Source of the DNA: Diadophis punctatus similis
Taxonomy: Eukaryota > Chordata > Lepidosauria > Squamata > Dipsadidae
DNA: 64,000 nucleotides
Direction: 5' to 3'
Assembly (NCBI GenBank): GCA_023053685.1
Contig: JALIGW010000001.1
Coordinates: 160,122,547-160,186,546, forward strand
In this document: piece by piece, positions 22,411 through 34,284 of the stretch
Position numbering within the stretch: position 1 is the first letter of the stretch
Layout of the letters: each line of letters starts with the position of its first letter
Position numbers and translations under genes: made by a program
Notes under the pieces: generated by a model
Told to the model about the DNA's origin: nothing
Databases searched by the model: none
The model's input: only the letters and a program-made list of their open reading frames with translations

Positions 22411-23989
22411 TATATGCAAATATGACATTTCATACTAATTATTATTTCTTCTCATCCCTTTTCTCCTTCTCCTTCTTCTTTTCTTCCATCCCACGAGTTC
22501 ATTTTTTCTAATTTGACGCAATGGGAAGAAGGCTGCTCTGCCCAGGAATCTAGAGCAAACGTGTCAAAATACAGTGAAATTTGCAAAGGAAAGTGATTCA
22601 ATAGTAATAGGTGGAAGGATTATATAATCAATAAAATAATACACATTAATAAAATGATGATTGGTGTATAATTGACATTCCTGAGACTAGCACAAGAATG
22701 ATCCAACAAAATATAAAGCCCATTTCTGTCCTTAAGCCTTCAAAAAGCAGAGCTTCTGAATCCTAACAGAAAGGCAACAGGTGGTTGGGAGGGGATCACA
22801 CAATCTTTTATCCATGGGATCATTTATTGCACAATCTTCCTGGAGCACCATTAAAAGTTGCCATGTGTAATTAATTTTCATCTTAAGTGTGAAAAGAGTG
22901 TAAAACAGCAGGCATTGGCAAGCTTTGGGGTTCAAGGGCTGCATTCTAAGGAGGCACTAGTTGACATTACTAGTTGCAAACTGGACAGAACTGTATTACT
23001 CAGGTGTGAAGGACCAAATGTTCTGGTTTGGCTGCGATTTTTCTGAAATATGATAAGAGAATTTAAGAGATAAGAGATAAACCATACAAATCAGATTAGC
23101 CACATATTTTCCATGTGACTTTGACCAAATCCTCTCCTTATTACTACAGTTAACTTCAGCAAGGATTAAATAATCCTTTCCTATCTTGCAAGATATATTT
23201 CTTAGATTGCATACTAATAGTTTGAATATTATGCCAAATTCTCTAAATGTGATTAGTTTTATTTTGCAATCCCTGAAAAAAATAGTATTAGGCCAAATAC
23301 ATCTGATAGCTGCCTTTTGAACGGATTGCTGTCATAATGGGCAAAACCCATAGTCCTATTCAAGATGTTCCTGAGAGCAATTCTCCCTCCCTTTCTTTCT
23401 GCTTTTGGTGTCCAAGACATTAACATCTCTTGTTTGCAACATCCTGGCCTTTCAACAAATTGGCTTTCAACCTAGAAATGCTTCCAATTTCCAAAGAAGA
23501 AGTGCCCTGAGGCGGGAAATTTGATTCACACCCAAGAACTGATTCAGTTAATATTTGGACATGATTAATTAAGAGAAGAACACCCTAAGGCAATTCTGCT
23601 ATTACAAAAATAAGGCAAATAGGAGTTAGCATAGAGCATGGAAATGACAGAACCATCCCAGATGTTCAGATATTATTTTATGAGAGCCTGGTTTGGAACA
23701 ACTTATCTTTTGACTTTTTGGGGGGGATATAAAACCCTAAAGCTTCATTTAAACATCAGAACATTTTAAAATCATGAAAATGATTCTTTAGTTGCCTGCC
23801 TCTTTCAATGAGCTCTCATGCTAGCTTTGTTGCTGGTATAATTTAAGAAAGACTGGTATTTGTCACCTGATATTTTAGCATCAAGTTGTTCTGTATGTTC
23901 CCCACTAGTATTCTGGAAATGCCCTCACAGCAAACAGTTAAGATTCCATTTTAGTCAGCTAAACTGAAATATGGGAGGGGGGGAGTCTG
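22411..23989. other. Noncoding DNA, nothing recognised
   Basis: AT-rich unique-looking DNA. No element ends or coding frames with family resemblance were noticed. Confidence 0.4.
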
Positions 23990-23997
23990 GTTGCATT

Positions 23998-24199
23998 CGG
24001 GGGTGAAATTCAAATTTTTTCCCTACCGGTTCTGTGGGAGTGGCTTGGTGGGCGTGGCAGGGGAAGGATACTGCAAAATCTCAATTTCCATCCCACTTTG
24101 GGGCCAGCCAGAGGTGGTATTTGCCGGTTCTCCGAATTACTCAAAATTTCCGCTACTGGTTCTCCAGAACCTGTCAGAACCTGCTGAATTTCACCCCTG
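23998..24199. mobile_element. hAT MITE, CAGGGGTGAAATTC family (202 bp)
   Basis: The left end is CGGGGGTGAAATTC and the right end GAATTTCACCCCTG. The 8-bp duplication has one mismatch: gttgcatt (23990-23997) and gttgcact (24200-24207). The frames at 23991-24248 lie within it and are not genes. Confidence 0.85.
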
Positions 24200-24507
24200 G
24201 TTGCACTATATTATTATAGTAATAATAATAATTATTATTATTATATAGTATTGATTTCCTGCTTCCAGAAATGTATGATCTTCATTGTCATAATATGGTT
24301 CTTGTGGTATTAAAAATATCTGAGGGAGTAGGAAATATTCTAGACAAATGTACCATCAGACAGCTATTGTCTCTTGTATACCAACAAGTCTTATTGTAAA
24401 TATTTTTGAATGAACACTTATGAGATTTTTTTAGTCTATAACATGGAAGCCAGCACATGTTCTCTTGTTGAATTTAATATCTTTCCTAATTCACTTGTGT
24501 TTCTTCC

Positions 24508-24620
24508 CAAAGGTGCTTTTTCAAAAGGTAACTTTGCTTGGAAAGAAAGTCCAGTTGCCTTTTAAAAAAGCACCTTTGGGACAACCATGACCTGGATGAC
24601 TGAGCATCTCCATGGACATT
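24508..24620 (+). repeat. Inverted-repeat element, ~27-bp arms
   Basis: Arms 'ccaaaggtgctttttcaaaa' and its complement 'ttttaaaaaagcacctttgg' enclose a loop of about 20 bp. A tail 'gacctggatgactgagcatc' follows. A related segment at 51044-51120 shares 'aagtccagttgcc' and 'acctggatg.ctgagaatct'. Probably a dispersed repeat of unknown class. Confidence 0.55.
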
Positions 24621-25060
24621 CTTCTAAAAATGGTTCATCCCATTGATTGTCTACATTCATAGTTAACTTTGTGAGACTCCACTTCTGTTTGCATTTCTTG
24701 GTTTCTGTCTGTATTGCATTCTCATACCTCATTCTTACCTTTCATTTTATAAACCAGTACTGTATTCATCCACTTGTATTTTCATCCTTGCATTTCACCA
24801 TTCCCACATATAAATTACCTGTTGTTGTTGTTGTTGTTGTTTCCTTTCTCTCCTTGATTGTCTGTCCTTTGGCTTCTGGATTTGAACAGACCCCCCATCC
24901 ATGAATCTTATCGTAATCATTTTCTGGATCTGGGAACCAAAACTATCTACCATGGAATTCCTCAATACATTTTCTATTGTTACTTATGAATTCACCTGTG
25001 GTACATGTGCTCCTGTAAGCCTGACATGTCTCTATCACTCTTTACCATAGGGGTGCTGGT
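24621..25060. other. Noncoding DNA with a short (GTT)n
   Basis: Six or seven GTT units at about 24820-24840. Nothing else recognised. Confidence 0.45.
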
Positions 25061-25061
25061 T

Positions 25062-25262
25062 AACCTTTTCTGAACTTGAAAATTAAGCAATAGTAGAGCC
25101 TGCTTAATACTGAATGGGCACTGACTGAGAATTCTGGGGTTCTTGACTAGACTGGGAAGTTGAAAAACATCTTGGAAAAAGGCAATGGCAAACCATTTCC
25201 ATGATGCTGTCAAGAAAATTTCACGGACATGCCCCATAGTTGTGCAAATTGAAAAGAGAGTT
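25062..25262 (+). mobile_element. 5S rRNA-derived SINE with Bov-B-like 3' part
   Basis: The head aligns by eye with the internal promoter half of vertebrate 5S rRNA: 'ttaagcaatagtagagcctg' against aagcagggtcgggcctg, then 'ttaatactgaatggg' against ttagtacttggatggg. The 3' part contains 'aaggcaatggcaaacca', shared with Bov-B-type ends such as the one at 60.3 kb. Diverged. It is not a functional 5S gene. Confidence 0.65.
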
Positions 25263-27840
25263 TACCTTTATGATTAGTATTTATGGTGGCTGACTGGTTG
25301 GTTGGAAGTTTAATGCATAAGATTATAACTTAGATTTCAATTCCTCTCATTACAAGTCTGTTGAAATTTTTACTTCCTTGTCCCTTTGCCAGCCATCATC
25401 TGTTTATTTCTCTCATGATCAGAGATCCACTTTGCTGTCAGCAGGTGTCTTTCCATCCACCCATCAGACAGCCCTTAACACAGCAGATGGTGCAAATGGC
25501 CCAGGAATAATTTACTGATTTAGCTACATGTCTTGAATTATGAGGTTGCATACTGCCAGAAAATTGCTAATCAATTGCTAGAATGGAAGATTTAAAATGA
25601 AAACAAAAAGCTAAATGAAAAATAGGGGTTTGGTGTTTGTACTTTCCTCCTGCTTTGTATTTTTAAAGCTATATGTTCAAGGCATTTTCACAATTCAGAG
25701 ATTTTCTTAAAAGGGGTTTTCTATCAGAAAGAAGTCAGAGCTATAATTCTGACCTTCTTCCTTCTTTGCTGCCAAAACAAACAAACAAACAAACAAATCC
25801 TAAAAAACTTTAGATATGTTAATTGGCACACAATCCATCATGCCAGAGTTTATAAAAATGGAAAGTAGCAACATTCAACAGCATTCAACAGAAACCGTGG
25901 AAGTGGCTAAGGCAAAACTGCAGAAACCTTAAAAACAATTTCACATCCTCTTTGAGATAGGGGCTATGTGTAATAGTGAACTTTCCTGCAGCTGATAACA
26001 GGAGAAATTGAATGATGTGAATGCCACAAACAGTCAACATTCCCTTGCAGATCCAGCAGGAAATGTATTATAAGTGAAAGAGACGGAAACAAAAGATACT
26101 CTTCATTTTCCATGGCATTAACTTTAAGCGTCATAACCTTGTCATAGGCAAAATTGTTCCAAAATGGTTTTTCATTGTTGCATCCCTTACAACCAAGATC
26201 TATGGCTAGATTTTGCTGAATTTCTGCAGATCTATAATCTTATATTGATGTTTTTCATTGTTTTTTCCACTACTGTGGAAGGCTTATTATCAAGAGAAAT
26301 GGTATAAGCATCCCATGCCCACCCGTTTCCTTCTTTATTCTCCCTTGGGCACCAAAATTATTACATTTCTTCCATGCCTGCAGCCCATTAGAATGATTTT
26401 CCTGGTGCTTCTGACTTTAAACCTGCAGAACATCTTCAGAAAGCTAATTACCATGAAAGTTGCCATTTACAAAAGACTATTATTGGACAACTCTCTCAGA
26501 GAGACACATGTTCTTTGAGAAAGAAAACAAAAACAAAGTTAGTAATGTTTCCCCATTTCTTTGTCTTTCTCCCTGCTGCACCTAAGCTCTATTTCCCAAT
26601 TGCTGGATCTTAGTATTTACCAAGCAAAGGGAAACTTGGGGAGAATACTGAAAGCTGCTTCATTTTCCACAGTTGGATGACAGGAGAGAAACCAACAGCC
26701 TTGCCAGCTGATTATGCAGCCATGTTGTTTGAAAGCTTGCATAATATACATTAGCATGCCTAAGATCTCAGGTGACTATGCCTTTGAGGCTGGCGTGGCA
26801 TCCCCTGTGGACCCAGATTTGATATTCTTCCCAATATTTGACCCTTTTTTCTTGTTAATTACAGGCAAGCTTCCCCAGTCTGGGCCTGGATCTGCACCTG
26901 TTTCCCATCTCTGAGCAGCTGCTAATTAGGTTGCAAATGGTGGGGATGGGCAAAGGCGGACACACATGCTTGAGTGGCCTATTGATCAGATTGGCATGCT
27001 GTACATACAGTAAATTATGACCACTGGAGCAGGTTCTGAAAGAAAATCTCCAGCGCTTTAGTAAAATAACATTCTTCATTAGATCGACAGTATTTATGGT
27101 GAACATTACAAAAATACATCAGGAATTTTATCTGATTTTTTTTAATGCAAAGTCCCCTCTGTTCGGCACATACTGTACACCTACACAATATAGTCCCCTT
27201 CTATTAAATAATGTACTGTGAAAAACTGAAATGGTGAATATTAATTATTTTTAAACTGCTTCTTATGGGTTTAGAATGTCTTATGGTCCTTTTCTTATGG
27301 TCATTTTCAATATATTTTCTGTGTTAGAAACTCTCCTCCAGACTGTTAAGGTTCATTTACCCCTGAAGCATATGTATAGTTATTTTATTTATACCCTGTC
27401 TGGCTCTTAAAAGCAGAAACAAGATGCAAGCCAAGGCTTGCTTTTAGATAAACGAGAAAAGCATGCAAATAGGGATGTCCGTTACAATGGTCACTGACAT
27501 CAAAATGATGGGTTCAACCCAATGATAAAAGCCCCAGCTCTTTTTCAGAGACAATCACCTGGTCTGAGCCCCCCCTCCCCCACACACATATACACATACC
27601 ATTATGAAGTCAGTGACCGCAGATGCCCCAACCCAAAGAACAGAATCCTCATGGCTCTTATTCACACAGTGTAGAATACCTGAACAAGCAACTTACTTCC
27701 ATCCACAAGTCAGTCCCACTAATCTTCATCCTGAAGAGCATGAGATGTCAGTAATACATTCCGGTTAATTGTATGCTTACACTCAGCTGACTGCATTTGT
27801 TTTCAGCAGAAAAACATGAAAAAGTAGACTAAGCAACTGT
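25263..27840. other. Noncoding DNA with (CAAA)n
   Basis: A short (CAAA)n lies at about 25774-25796. The rest is AT-rich and looks unique. Frames at 26258-26914 show no recognisable protein. Confidence 0.4.
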
Positions 27841-27844
27841 TTAT

Positions 27845-28145
27845 TGTTTTTTTTTATTCATCAAATTTATATAGCCACCCATCTCACCTAAGGCAGCACG
27901 CAACGATAGAGCTAAAACTGAAGATATAAAAAAAGCAAATACAAATTTTAAAAAACCATAGTAAAACAAAAACAAAAATGCAAACCATGGCTGAAAGGAG
28001 AATTTTAAAATGGTCCCGTCAACAATGGAGCCATCTAGAGAAGATTCCGGTTCCATGGACATCCCGGGTCTAGTCACATAAAAAGGTCTTAAGGGCTTTT
28101 CGGAATATTTCCTTCCCAAGAATACAAGAATAGCCCAACTCAAGG
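27845..28145 (-). mobile_element. CR1/L3-type LINE 3' end remnant
   Basis: The plus strand starts 'ttattcatcaaatttatata' and 'gccacccatctcacc', the reversed CR1/L3 tail. It is followed by an A-rich untranslated part and a degraded C-terminal coding scrap near 28.1 kb. Confidence 0.55.
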
Positions 28146-28329
28146 CACACTTTGGTCCAATATTTTGCTTTTCACAGTGCCAAGTATATGCTGTGGGTTT
28201 GCCCCTCTCTCATACTTGCAATTGTTATTATCAGTCTTCCCTTCTTCTTCTTTACTTCCTCTTTTACTGCTTCAGGTGTCAAGGCAGATACAAAGTTCTG
28301 GCTCTTGCTCTCAGCCAACAATGATCTCA

Positions 28330-28800
28330 ACCATTGTTAATTGATGTTGTAATGTGTCTTTGATGTTGTCTCTCCATCTTCTTCTGGGTCAGCCTTGTGT
28401 TCTTTGACCTTCTCCTTTTTTTGTACATGCCTTGTTTGGGATGGAATCCCACAACATCCTCTCCAGGTGAGCAAACATTTTATTTGCTGTTTTTGTATGT
28501 AATTTAAGATTGCTTCTATGCCAATTCTTTCTCTTACGGTCTCATTTCTGATTTTGTCTCTTCTGATCACTCCAGCAGCTTTCTTCAAACATCTCATTTA
28601 CCGTATGTTTTGTTGTAAGTGTCCATGTTTGGCACTGGTAACATAGGCTGGGGATGAATATTCGTTGCATGAGATGCTTCTTTGTGCTGATCAGTACTGC
28701 CTTATGTTGTAGGAATGGAGCATGCTGTCCTAATTCTTGGTTTGCCTTACTGCATTGTATGTTAAGACAAACCAAGTATTGGGACAATTTTCTCCACTCC
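28330..28800 (-). pseudogene. Bov-B (RTE) LINE ORF2 C-terminal fragment
   Basis: Minus-strand frames give 'IFIPSLCYQCQTWTL' (compare the P-x-LLYGxExW motif) and then 'RDKIRNETVRERIGIEAI'. These match the region behind the reverse transcriptase in RTE/Bov-B elements. There is at least one frameshift between the frames at 28542-28787 and 28337-28597. Bov-B is abundant in squamates and known for horizontal transfer among vertebrates. No catalytic RT motif remains. Confidence 0.75.
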
Positions 28801-28959
28801 TATAACAATTTCAGCACTGGACATATTTGAAGTCCTTTTCATAAACATACACACAAGAGAAACCAGGTTTTGTCATTAAACAGTAGTGGATCTCAAATAA
28901 GAATGCAAAGCATGGAAACTCCATATATATTTGAGTCCTTGCCTATAAATCAATATTTA

Positions 28960-29640
28960 TTGATTTATTTACCTCTCCAACCATAAGTGGGGAATGAATT
29001 TAACACCTTCCTTCTTTCCTTCCTTTCAACTTATATCCTGTTTTGTATCCTTCTAGAACAAAGCATCCTACTCAGGGGTGGATTCCTCCCGGTTCGGACC
29101 AGATCGTCCGAACCGTTAGCGAACCGCTGGTGACGTAATTTTGGTGTCACAGGTCCAGTTCTGTCTGTGCCAATCCGTGCTCACCACCATCTTTTTTTTA
29201 TTATTGTTGGCGATTTTCCTGTGTTTGGATGGCTTCACAGCGTTCTGTGCTTTGAAAAAAGCCCTCCCGCCCGCTCCTGGGTTAATACTGACCTTTATTT
29301 CTTCACCCAAAGCACAGCTGATCAGCTCCTCAGCTGTGTTTCGGGCTGAATCCACCTTCTGAGCATGTGCAGAAGTGAAATTGCGCGAGGGGATGCACGC
29401 GGATGCAGGAGTGGAGCGAGCGAGCGCGAAACATCGCGATGCGAACCAGTGGCGAAGGTACGTGAAACCCACCCCTGATCCTACTTATATCCTTGCCTAA
29501 TCCCCAGGCAGTTTTGCTAAATAGGGCTAGCTGAGAAATGGTAAACTGACCCAAAAGCACCCATTCAGTCCTTTGGCTGAGCAGGGACAGAACCCAAGCC
29601 TTCCTAATGACATTTCAGGACTGTTTCCATGGCAACATTC
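28960..29640 (-). mobile_element. Old tRNA-SINE remnant carrying a hAT MITE
   Basis: The text around 29486-29620 ('gaaatggtaaactgacccaa', 'ggctgagcagggacagaacc') resembles the body of the CR1-tailed SINE in reverse. It is interrupted by the MITE at 29073-29477. Strong divergence makes this tentative. Confidence 0.4.
29073..29477. mobile_element. hAT MITE, CAGGGGTGGGTTC family (405 bp)
   Basis: The ends are CAGGGGTGGATTC and GAAACCCACCCCTG, with the perfect 8-bp duplication atcctact (29065-29072 and 29478-29485). It contains one palindromic module (cttctgagcatgtgcagaag) and a GC-rich interior. It shares a segment with the copy at 31046 in opposite internal orientation ('cagctgatcagctcctcagc'). 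Confidence 0.88.
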
Positions 29641-30338
29641 ACACAGGATGGCTGCCTCATCGAAGGCCAATGACAAGCTCTAAAACTCTCGCCCAATTCT
29701 CCCAGTAGCAAAATATCCCTGGCCTAAGTTTATTAGTCAAGTCTGACACAAATACGATGTTGAGAAGAGTGAATGTTTGCCTGCCATTTTTGCTTCTTCT
29801 TTTTGTTAATGATCACAATTTGTCCAACAATTATGCCACATTTTAAGCAGTTTATCAGTTTGCATCTGCACTGCAGCAAAGAGCAATTGCAAAGCTGACC
29901 CTTGTTACTGACATTCAAAATGAGCTTGCTTATGTTTATTTTGTGATAATTGCAGCTATTACTTTATTCCTGAAATGTGTGAAACTGCTATCATAGATCA
30001 GCTCTCTCATCACCCTGGCAGCTGCCTAATGACAGGATGAATGCTGGAAGAAGAGAAACATATTGTGCTTTTACTGTCTAACTGATCCTATGAGCTTGCT
30101 TTTCTTTTTTATAGAAAGAAAATGAAACGGAGATAGAAAGAGCAGGAAAGTGGGTGAAAAAGCGAAAAATCTTTTACATTATTGGATGAACAATTTTTTA
30201 AAGTGCCTCTCCACACCATCATTTACATGGGGAAACAACAAACTATGTTTGCCAATACTCTTTGCTAATTAGTATACCTTCAGGTAATGAGGAAATAACA
30301 GTAATCTATTTAAATATATTAACATTTCTAAATGACTA
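29641..30338. other. Noncoding DNA, nothing recognised
   Basis: No repeat or coding signal was found. Confidence 0.4.
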
Positions 30339-30470
30339 GAAAGCCTGTGTGGTATAATGGTAAAGTTGCTGGACTAGGAGTGGAAAGACACAGATTCTGG
30401 GCCTTTCTTATGCATGGAAGCCATCTGGGTGATGCTGGGTCAATCACTTCAAATCATTATCAGACTCTGT
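30339..30470 (+). mobile_element. tRNA-SINE fragment
   Basis: A tRNA-like head 'tgtggtataatggtaaagtt' 'gctggactagga' is followed by 'gccatctgggtgatgctggg'. These match the CR1-tailed SINE family seen in reverse at 5953-7195. Its 3' part is replaced by a long microsatellite. Confidence 0.65.
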
Positions 30471-30484
30471 GACAAGCCAGTTGA

Positions 30485-30488
<4 letters not shown>

Positions 30489-30572
<84 letters not shown>

Positions 30573-30591
30573 CCTCCCTCCCTCCCTCCCT

Positions 30592-30664
<73 letters not shown>
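30489..30664. repeat. Compound (CT)n(CCCT)n(CT)n(CA)n microsatellite
   Basis: About 78 bp CT, 34 bp CCCT, 31 bp CT and 33 bp CA. Frames over it on both strands are simple-repeat artefacts. Confidence 0.97.
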
Positions 30665-30668
<4 letters not shown>

Positions 30669-30669
30669 C

Positions 30670-31037
30670 AAGATGCACTGATAATTTCACTGCAAGAATT
30701 AGGTGAACACAATGCAAAATCTTACAACTAATCAGGGCAGATGCTAAGAACAAAAGAGCAACACAATAACTCAATGTATCATATACAAATTATCGTTTGT
30801 GCCATGGAAGAAAAAGTTCACCTCTGTATGGCACAGAGGCAGTGTGACTCATTGAGGCACTTTGGGTCACTCCATTGGGCAATTCCAGTAGCTAGAAGTG
30901 GTAGAAGGCTCATCACAATGCCAAATGAACTTGCTTTGTGAAGTTATAATTGTTATCTTGGCATAAAAAATGGAAGTTTCTTTCCAAAGCAAAAAAGAGC
31001 TGATTAGGGTCCTCCCTGAATTTATTGTTGAGGTTTG
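30670..31037. other. Noncoding DNA, nothing recognised
   Basis: No family resemblance in the short frames at 30741-31061. Confidence 0.4.
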
Positions 31038-31045
31038 GTTATAGT

Positions 31046-31402
31046 CAGGGGTGAGTTCCACTTACCTTCACCACCAGTTCACATTGCGACATTTTGTGTG
31101 CACATGCTTGCTCCGCTTGCGCGTGTGCGTCCCCTCATGCGATTTGGCTTCCGCACATGCTCAGAAGCAGTAATCAGCCCGAAACACAGCTGAGGAGCTG
31201 ATCAGCTGTGCTTCGGGCGAAGAAATAAAGGTCAGTATTAACCCGCGGGCAGGCGGGAGGGCCCTTTTTCAAGCAGCGGAAGGGGAAAATTTTGCAAAAA
31301 AAAAAACCCAAAAAAGATGGTGGCGTGCACCAACAGTGATGTCACCAGCGGGTCGCTACCAGTTTGGGCGATCCGGTCCAAACTGGGAGGAACCCGCCCC
31401 TG
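31046..31402. mobile_element. hAT MITE, CAGGGGTGGGTTC family (357 bp)
   Basis: The ends are CAGGGGTGAGTTCC and GGAACCCGCCCCTG, with the perfect 8-bp duplication gttatagt (31038-31045 and 31403-31410). One palindromic module (gcttccgcacatgctcagaag) is present. Confidence 0.88.
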
Positions 31403-31514
31403 GTTATAGTGGAACTATCAGGGATGAATTCCCTAGCATATTCCATTCAATTCATTTGGAAGACTGAGTCTGTTGGGTAATGAAATCAGAAAAAAAAATC
31501 ACAATGTTTTAGGG

Positions 31515-31641
31515 CAGGGGTGTCAAACTCGCATCGTCATGGCAGCATCACATGACATATCAACTTTTTTCCACTTCGATAAACTGGGCGTGGCCAGCAC
31601 GTGACGTATCGGGCCTATGGGTCGCGAGTTTGACAGCCCTG
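31515..31641. mobile_element. hAT MITE, CAGGGGTGTCAAACT family (127 bp)
   Basis: The ends CAGGGGTGTCAAACTCGC and GCGAGTTTGACAGCCCTG form an inverted repeat. The perfect 8-bp duplication ttttaggg flanks it (31507-31514 and 31642-31649). Confidence 0.92.
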
Positions 31642-31649
31642 TTTTAGGG

Positions 31650-32427
31650 TAAGACTAGATGACCCATGATAAGAAGAAAACTCCCAGTCCACCACCACCA
31701 TTCCTCATGATCTCTCCTCCTTAAAAACAACAACAACATTGTAATTGACTGTTTGATGGTGATCTGATGAAAAAGCTCAGGCTGACTTGAGATCCAGCCT
31801 GGTTGATCATCAAATTCAGTGTTCCCTGTTATCGGTCTTTCAGGCTTTAGTCAATTCTGTTACTTTTGACATCTCCAAACAACTTGAAAGTGCTCATGTA
31901 ACATCATCAAATGTACACAATCCACTATAACATTCATTAGTCTTCTAATTTTGAAATAATAGACAATATTCACAAGTTATCAATAAATAAATGTTTGGGA
32001 AGATTCTTTAGATGAAGAGACAAGTTTGTTGTCTGTATTGTTTCTCTTCTAAATGCTAACAGAAATACTGGGGTGCACATTATGATATAAACTTTCAAAA
32101 TTTGTTGCATGAATTTGCAGCTGACAAAGAGTTTCATATAGAGACCTTAACAAACCTGCTGTTTTAGACATGAATGCATTGCAAGCATGTGCTCAAAGCA
32201 TGTTCTTGGTCAGCATGAGGGTTCATCAAGCTGTCAAACCTGATTACACTTGCTGGTCAATGAACAGCATCCTACAGAGTGACCTTGAGGATGAAAAACC
32301 TGCTGAAGATGGTGGGATATTTTGCATGATTAAGAGCCTCCTGGTGCAAATGAACAGCTGTCCAATTCATTGCCCAGGATGCCTAACACATCTAAAAGAG
32401 TATCTTCCTAATAAATATTCTTGCTTT
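31650..32427. other. Noncoding DNA, nothing recognised
   Basis: The 87-codon frame at 32170-32433 has no recognisable domain, and its end runs into the palindrome's left arm. Confidence 0.4.
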
Positions 32428-32663
32428 TTGTAATTTGTTTTCTCATCTTAATTGCTACTTTCTAATGCCAGCCTTGACTGTTCTAGAAAGCTAAGCAGGA
32501 TCAGTTCTGGTGAGTACTGAGATGAGAGTCCACCAGGAAATGACAGATCTATAGGAGGTGGAGTCCCATCTCAATATTCACCAGAACTGACCCTGCTTAG
32601 CTTTCTAGATCAGTCAAGGTTGGCATTAAAAAATAGTAATCAAGATGAGAAAACAAATTACAA
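32428..32663. repeat. Large imperfect palindrome built from a 5S rRNA-derived sequence
   Basis: 107-bp arms (32428-32534 and 32557-32663) are reverse complements with about 11 mismatches by hand alignment. The loop is 22 bp. The inner part of each arm holds 'gaaagctaagcagg' and 'tgagtactgagatg', which match the internal part of 5S rRNA. The outer 40 bp of each arm is AT-rich non-5S DNA and is also inverted. It could form a long hairpin. Confidence 0.9.
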
Positions 32664-32869
32664 TAAGGACCCCCCTCAATTGGGAGGTGCAAAAAACCCC
32701 ATTCCCAAAGACAGCAATGGCAATCCACATACAATAAAACTGCATGGGTGTGTCCCTGTAACTCACTCAATGCCACGTTTCCTTAACTTTTTAAAATGTA
32801 CAATTTTAACTTTTTAAAATGTACAATTGAAAAGCTAAACATGAATTCTTAGCTTTGACTCACATCCTT

Positions 32870-32965
32870 TGGATTGTTATTTTATGGTTTTATTGTAAGC
32901 CACCCTGAATCACATTCTGTATGCAATGGGCAGCCATGTAAATATGATTTTAAATAAACAAAGAA
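32870..32965 (+). mobile_element. CR1/L3-type LINE 3' tail scrap
   Basis: 'ttattgtaagccaccctgaa' followed by 'gggcagccatgtaaatatga' and 'aaataaac' resembles the CR1/L3 terminal motif seen at 45.9 kb (ttgttagccgcccagagtc, gggcggcatacaaat). Confidence 0.6.
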
Positions 32966-34276
32966 TTAGATTGTTCTAATATACATTTGGGCTGTGCCAA
33001 GGTTCTGTGTTGGCACTGCATTACATTTTATGATAGCATAATATTGTTCAGGTATAACTATGGCTTTAACAGAGAGCATAAGGGCTAAAGATGTGCAGTG
33101 TCAAAAGTGTGATAGGCAAGGAGCTGGAATTTTGTGTTTATTCAGATAATTAATTGTTGTACTAATCAATGATCCTTGCCAGAGAAATAAAATTCTCTGA
33201 TCTGGAGCATCAAATTAATGCTCTTTCTTCTGTCTGCCTCCACTGACACAGGGAAAGTAAGAATTCCCACCAAATCCTTGTCCAAAAAAAAAAAATTGAC
33301 AAAATCCCTAAAATAAGCCCTTTTAGGCTCATATCATTATTAACAATAACTCTAGACAATCAAATTTATCTGGGCAGAGAAAAATAATTTGACTTTTTAT
33401 TAAACCTGGCTCCAAATTAATAAAGGAGGAACAGGCATATTTGTTCTAATGAGTCAGAAGATTAGGATACCAAAGGAAGGAATGTTTTCCTGTGTGTTTA
33501 GCACTGCCAGTTATCTAGCAACTGTCTTATACCGCCATGATGCTTCCTGCCTTAAACAGACGGGGAAGCCCATCTCTCATTTTATTATTATGGTTCTAAA
33601 AATAGTTTATACTGACTTTCTTTCTTCAAAAGGGATGATCTTTCATATCTCAAGTAATTTTAATAAGTTTCTCCCTGACTAATTTCTTGTTTAATTAAAT
33701 ATAGGAGCCAATACCACTACCATCATACAATTCTTTGAGAAACAAAAGGTAACTTACCTAAAGCCTTAGTTTTAAAATTTTTTGCTCTTGGTTGAGAAAG
33801 AATTATTCTTCTTCAGAAAAAGAATCTAAAACCGCTGCTTTTGTAAAAAATGAAGATTAAAAAATCATTTTCTTTAATTATATCAATGGCATAGGGTCTA
33901 TTGAAAACATCATAAAGCTTTTAATATCCAGTATAATAAAATAACTCTGTCAACCTGGCCATGAAATTTATTGAAGTTTAGAGTGTGGGAAGTCAGGGAG
34001 GCTGTAGATCTCCCAAGAGACCATTATTCAGGGCAAGACTCATTCAGGCACCTTAGACACATCAGAACTGAATATTTCACTAAATGTTCACTGGCAGTTT
34101 TCTTTCCATTGAATTAAACAAAAATTGGTGAAAAATACAGAAGAAATCTTCACAGTATTCAGTTCCCTCAGCCAAAGAATTCTAATTGTGCCCATCCTCT
34201 CAGTTTTGTTAAACAGGACTCTGCACAAACACTTGAAGAGGTTCTTGTAGAAGACTTGCTGATCCAGCTTCAAAGC
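32966..34276. other. Noncoding AT-rich DNA, nothing recognised
   Basis: No repeat ends, tandem arrays or coding resemblance. Confidence 0.4.
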
Positions 34277-34284
34277 CTACAAAG

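Noticed and set aside
30414..30731. Long frames made of repeated Ser-Leu or Arg-Glu across microsatellites (also at 35612-35895 and 54926-55423)
   Set aside because: They are translations of CT/GA repeats in every phase and both strands, so openness carries no information.
32470..32625. Possible functional 5S rRNA gene
   Set aside because: Only an internal part of 5S is present, it is diverged, and it is arranged as an inverted repeat.
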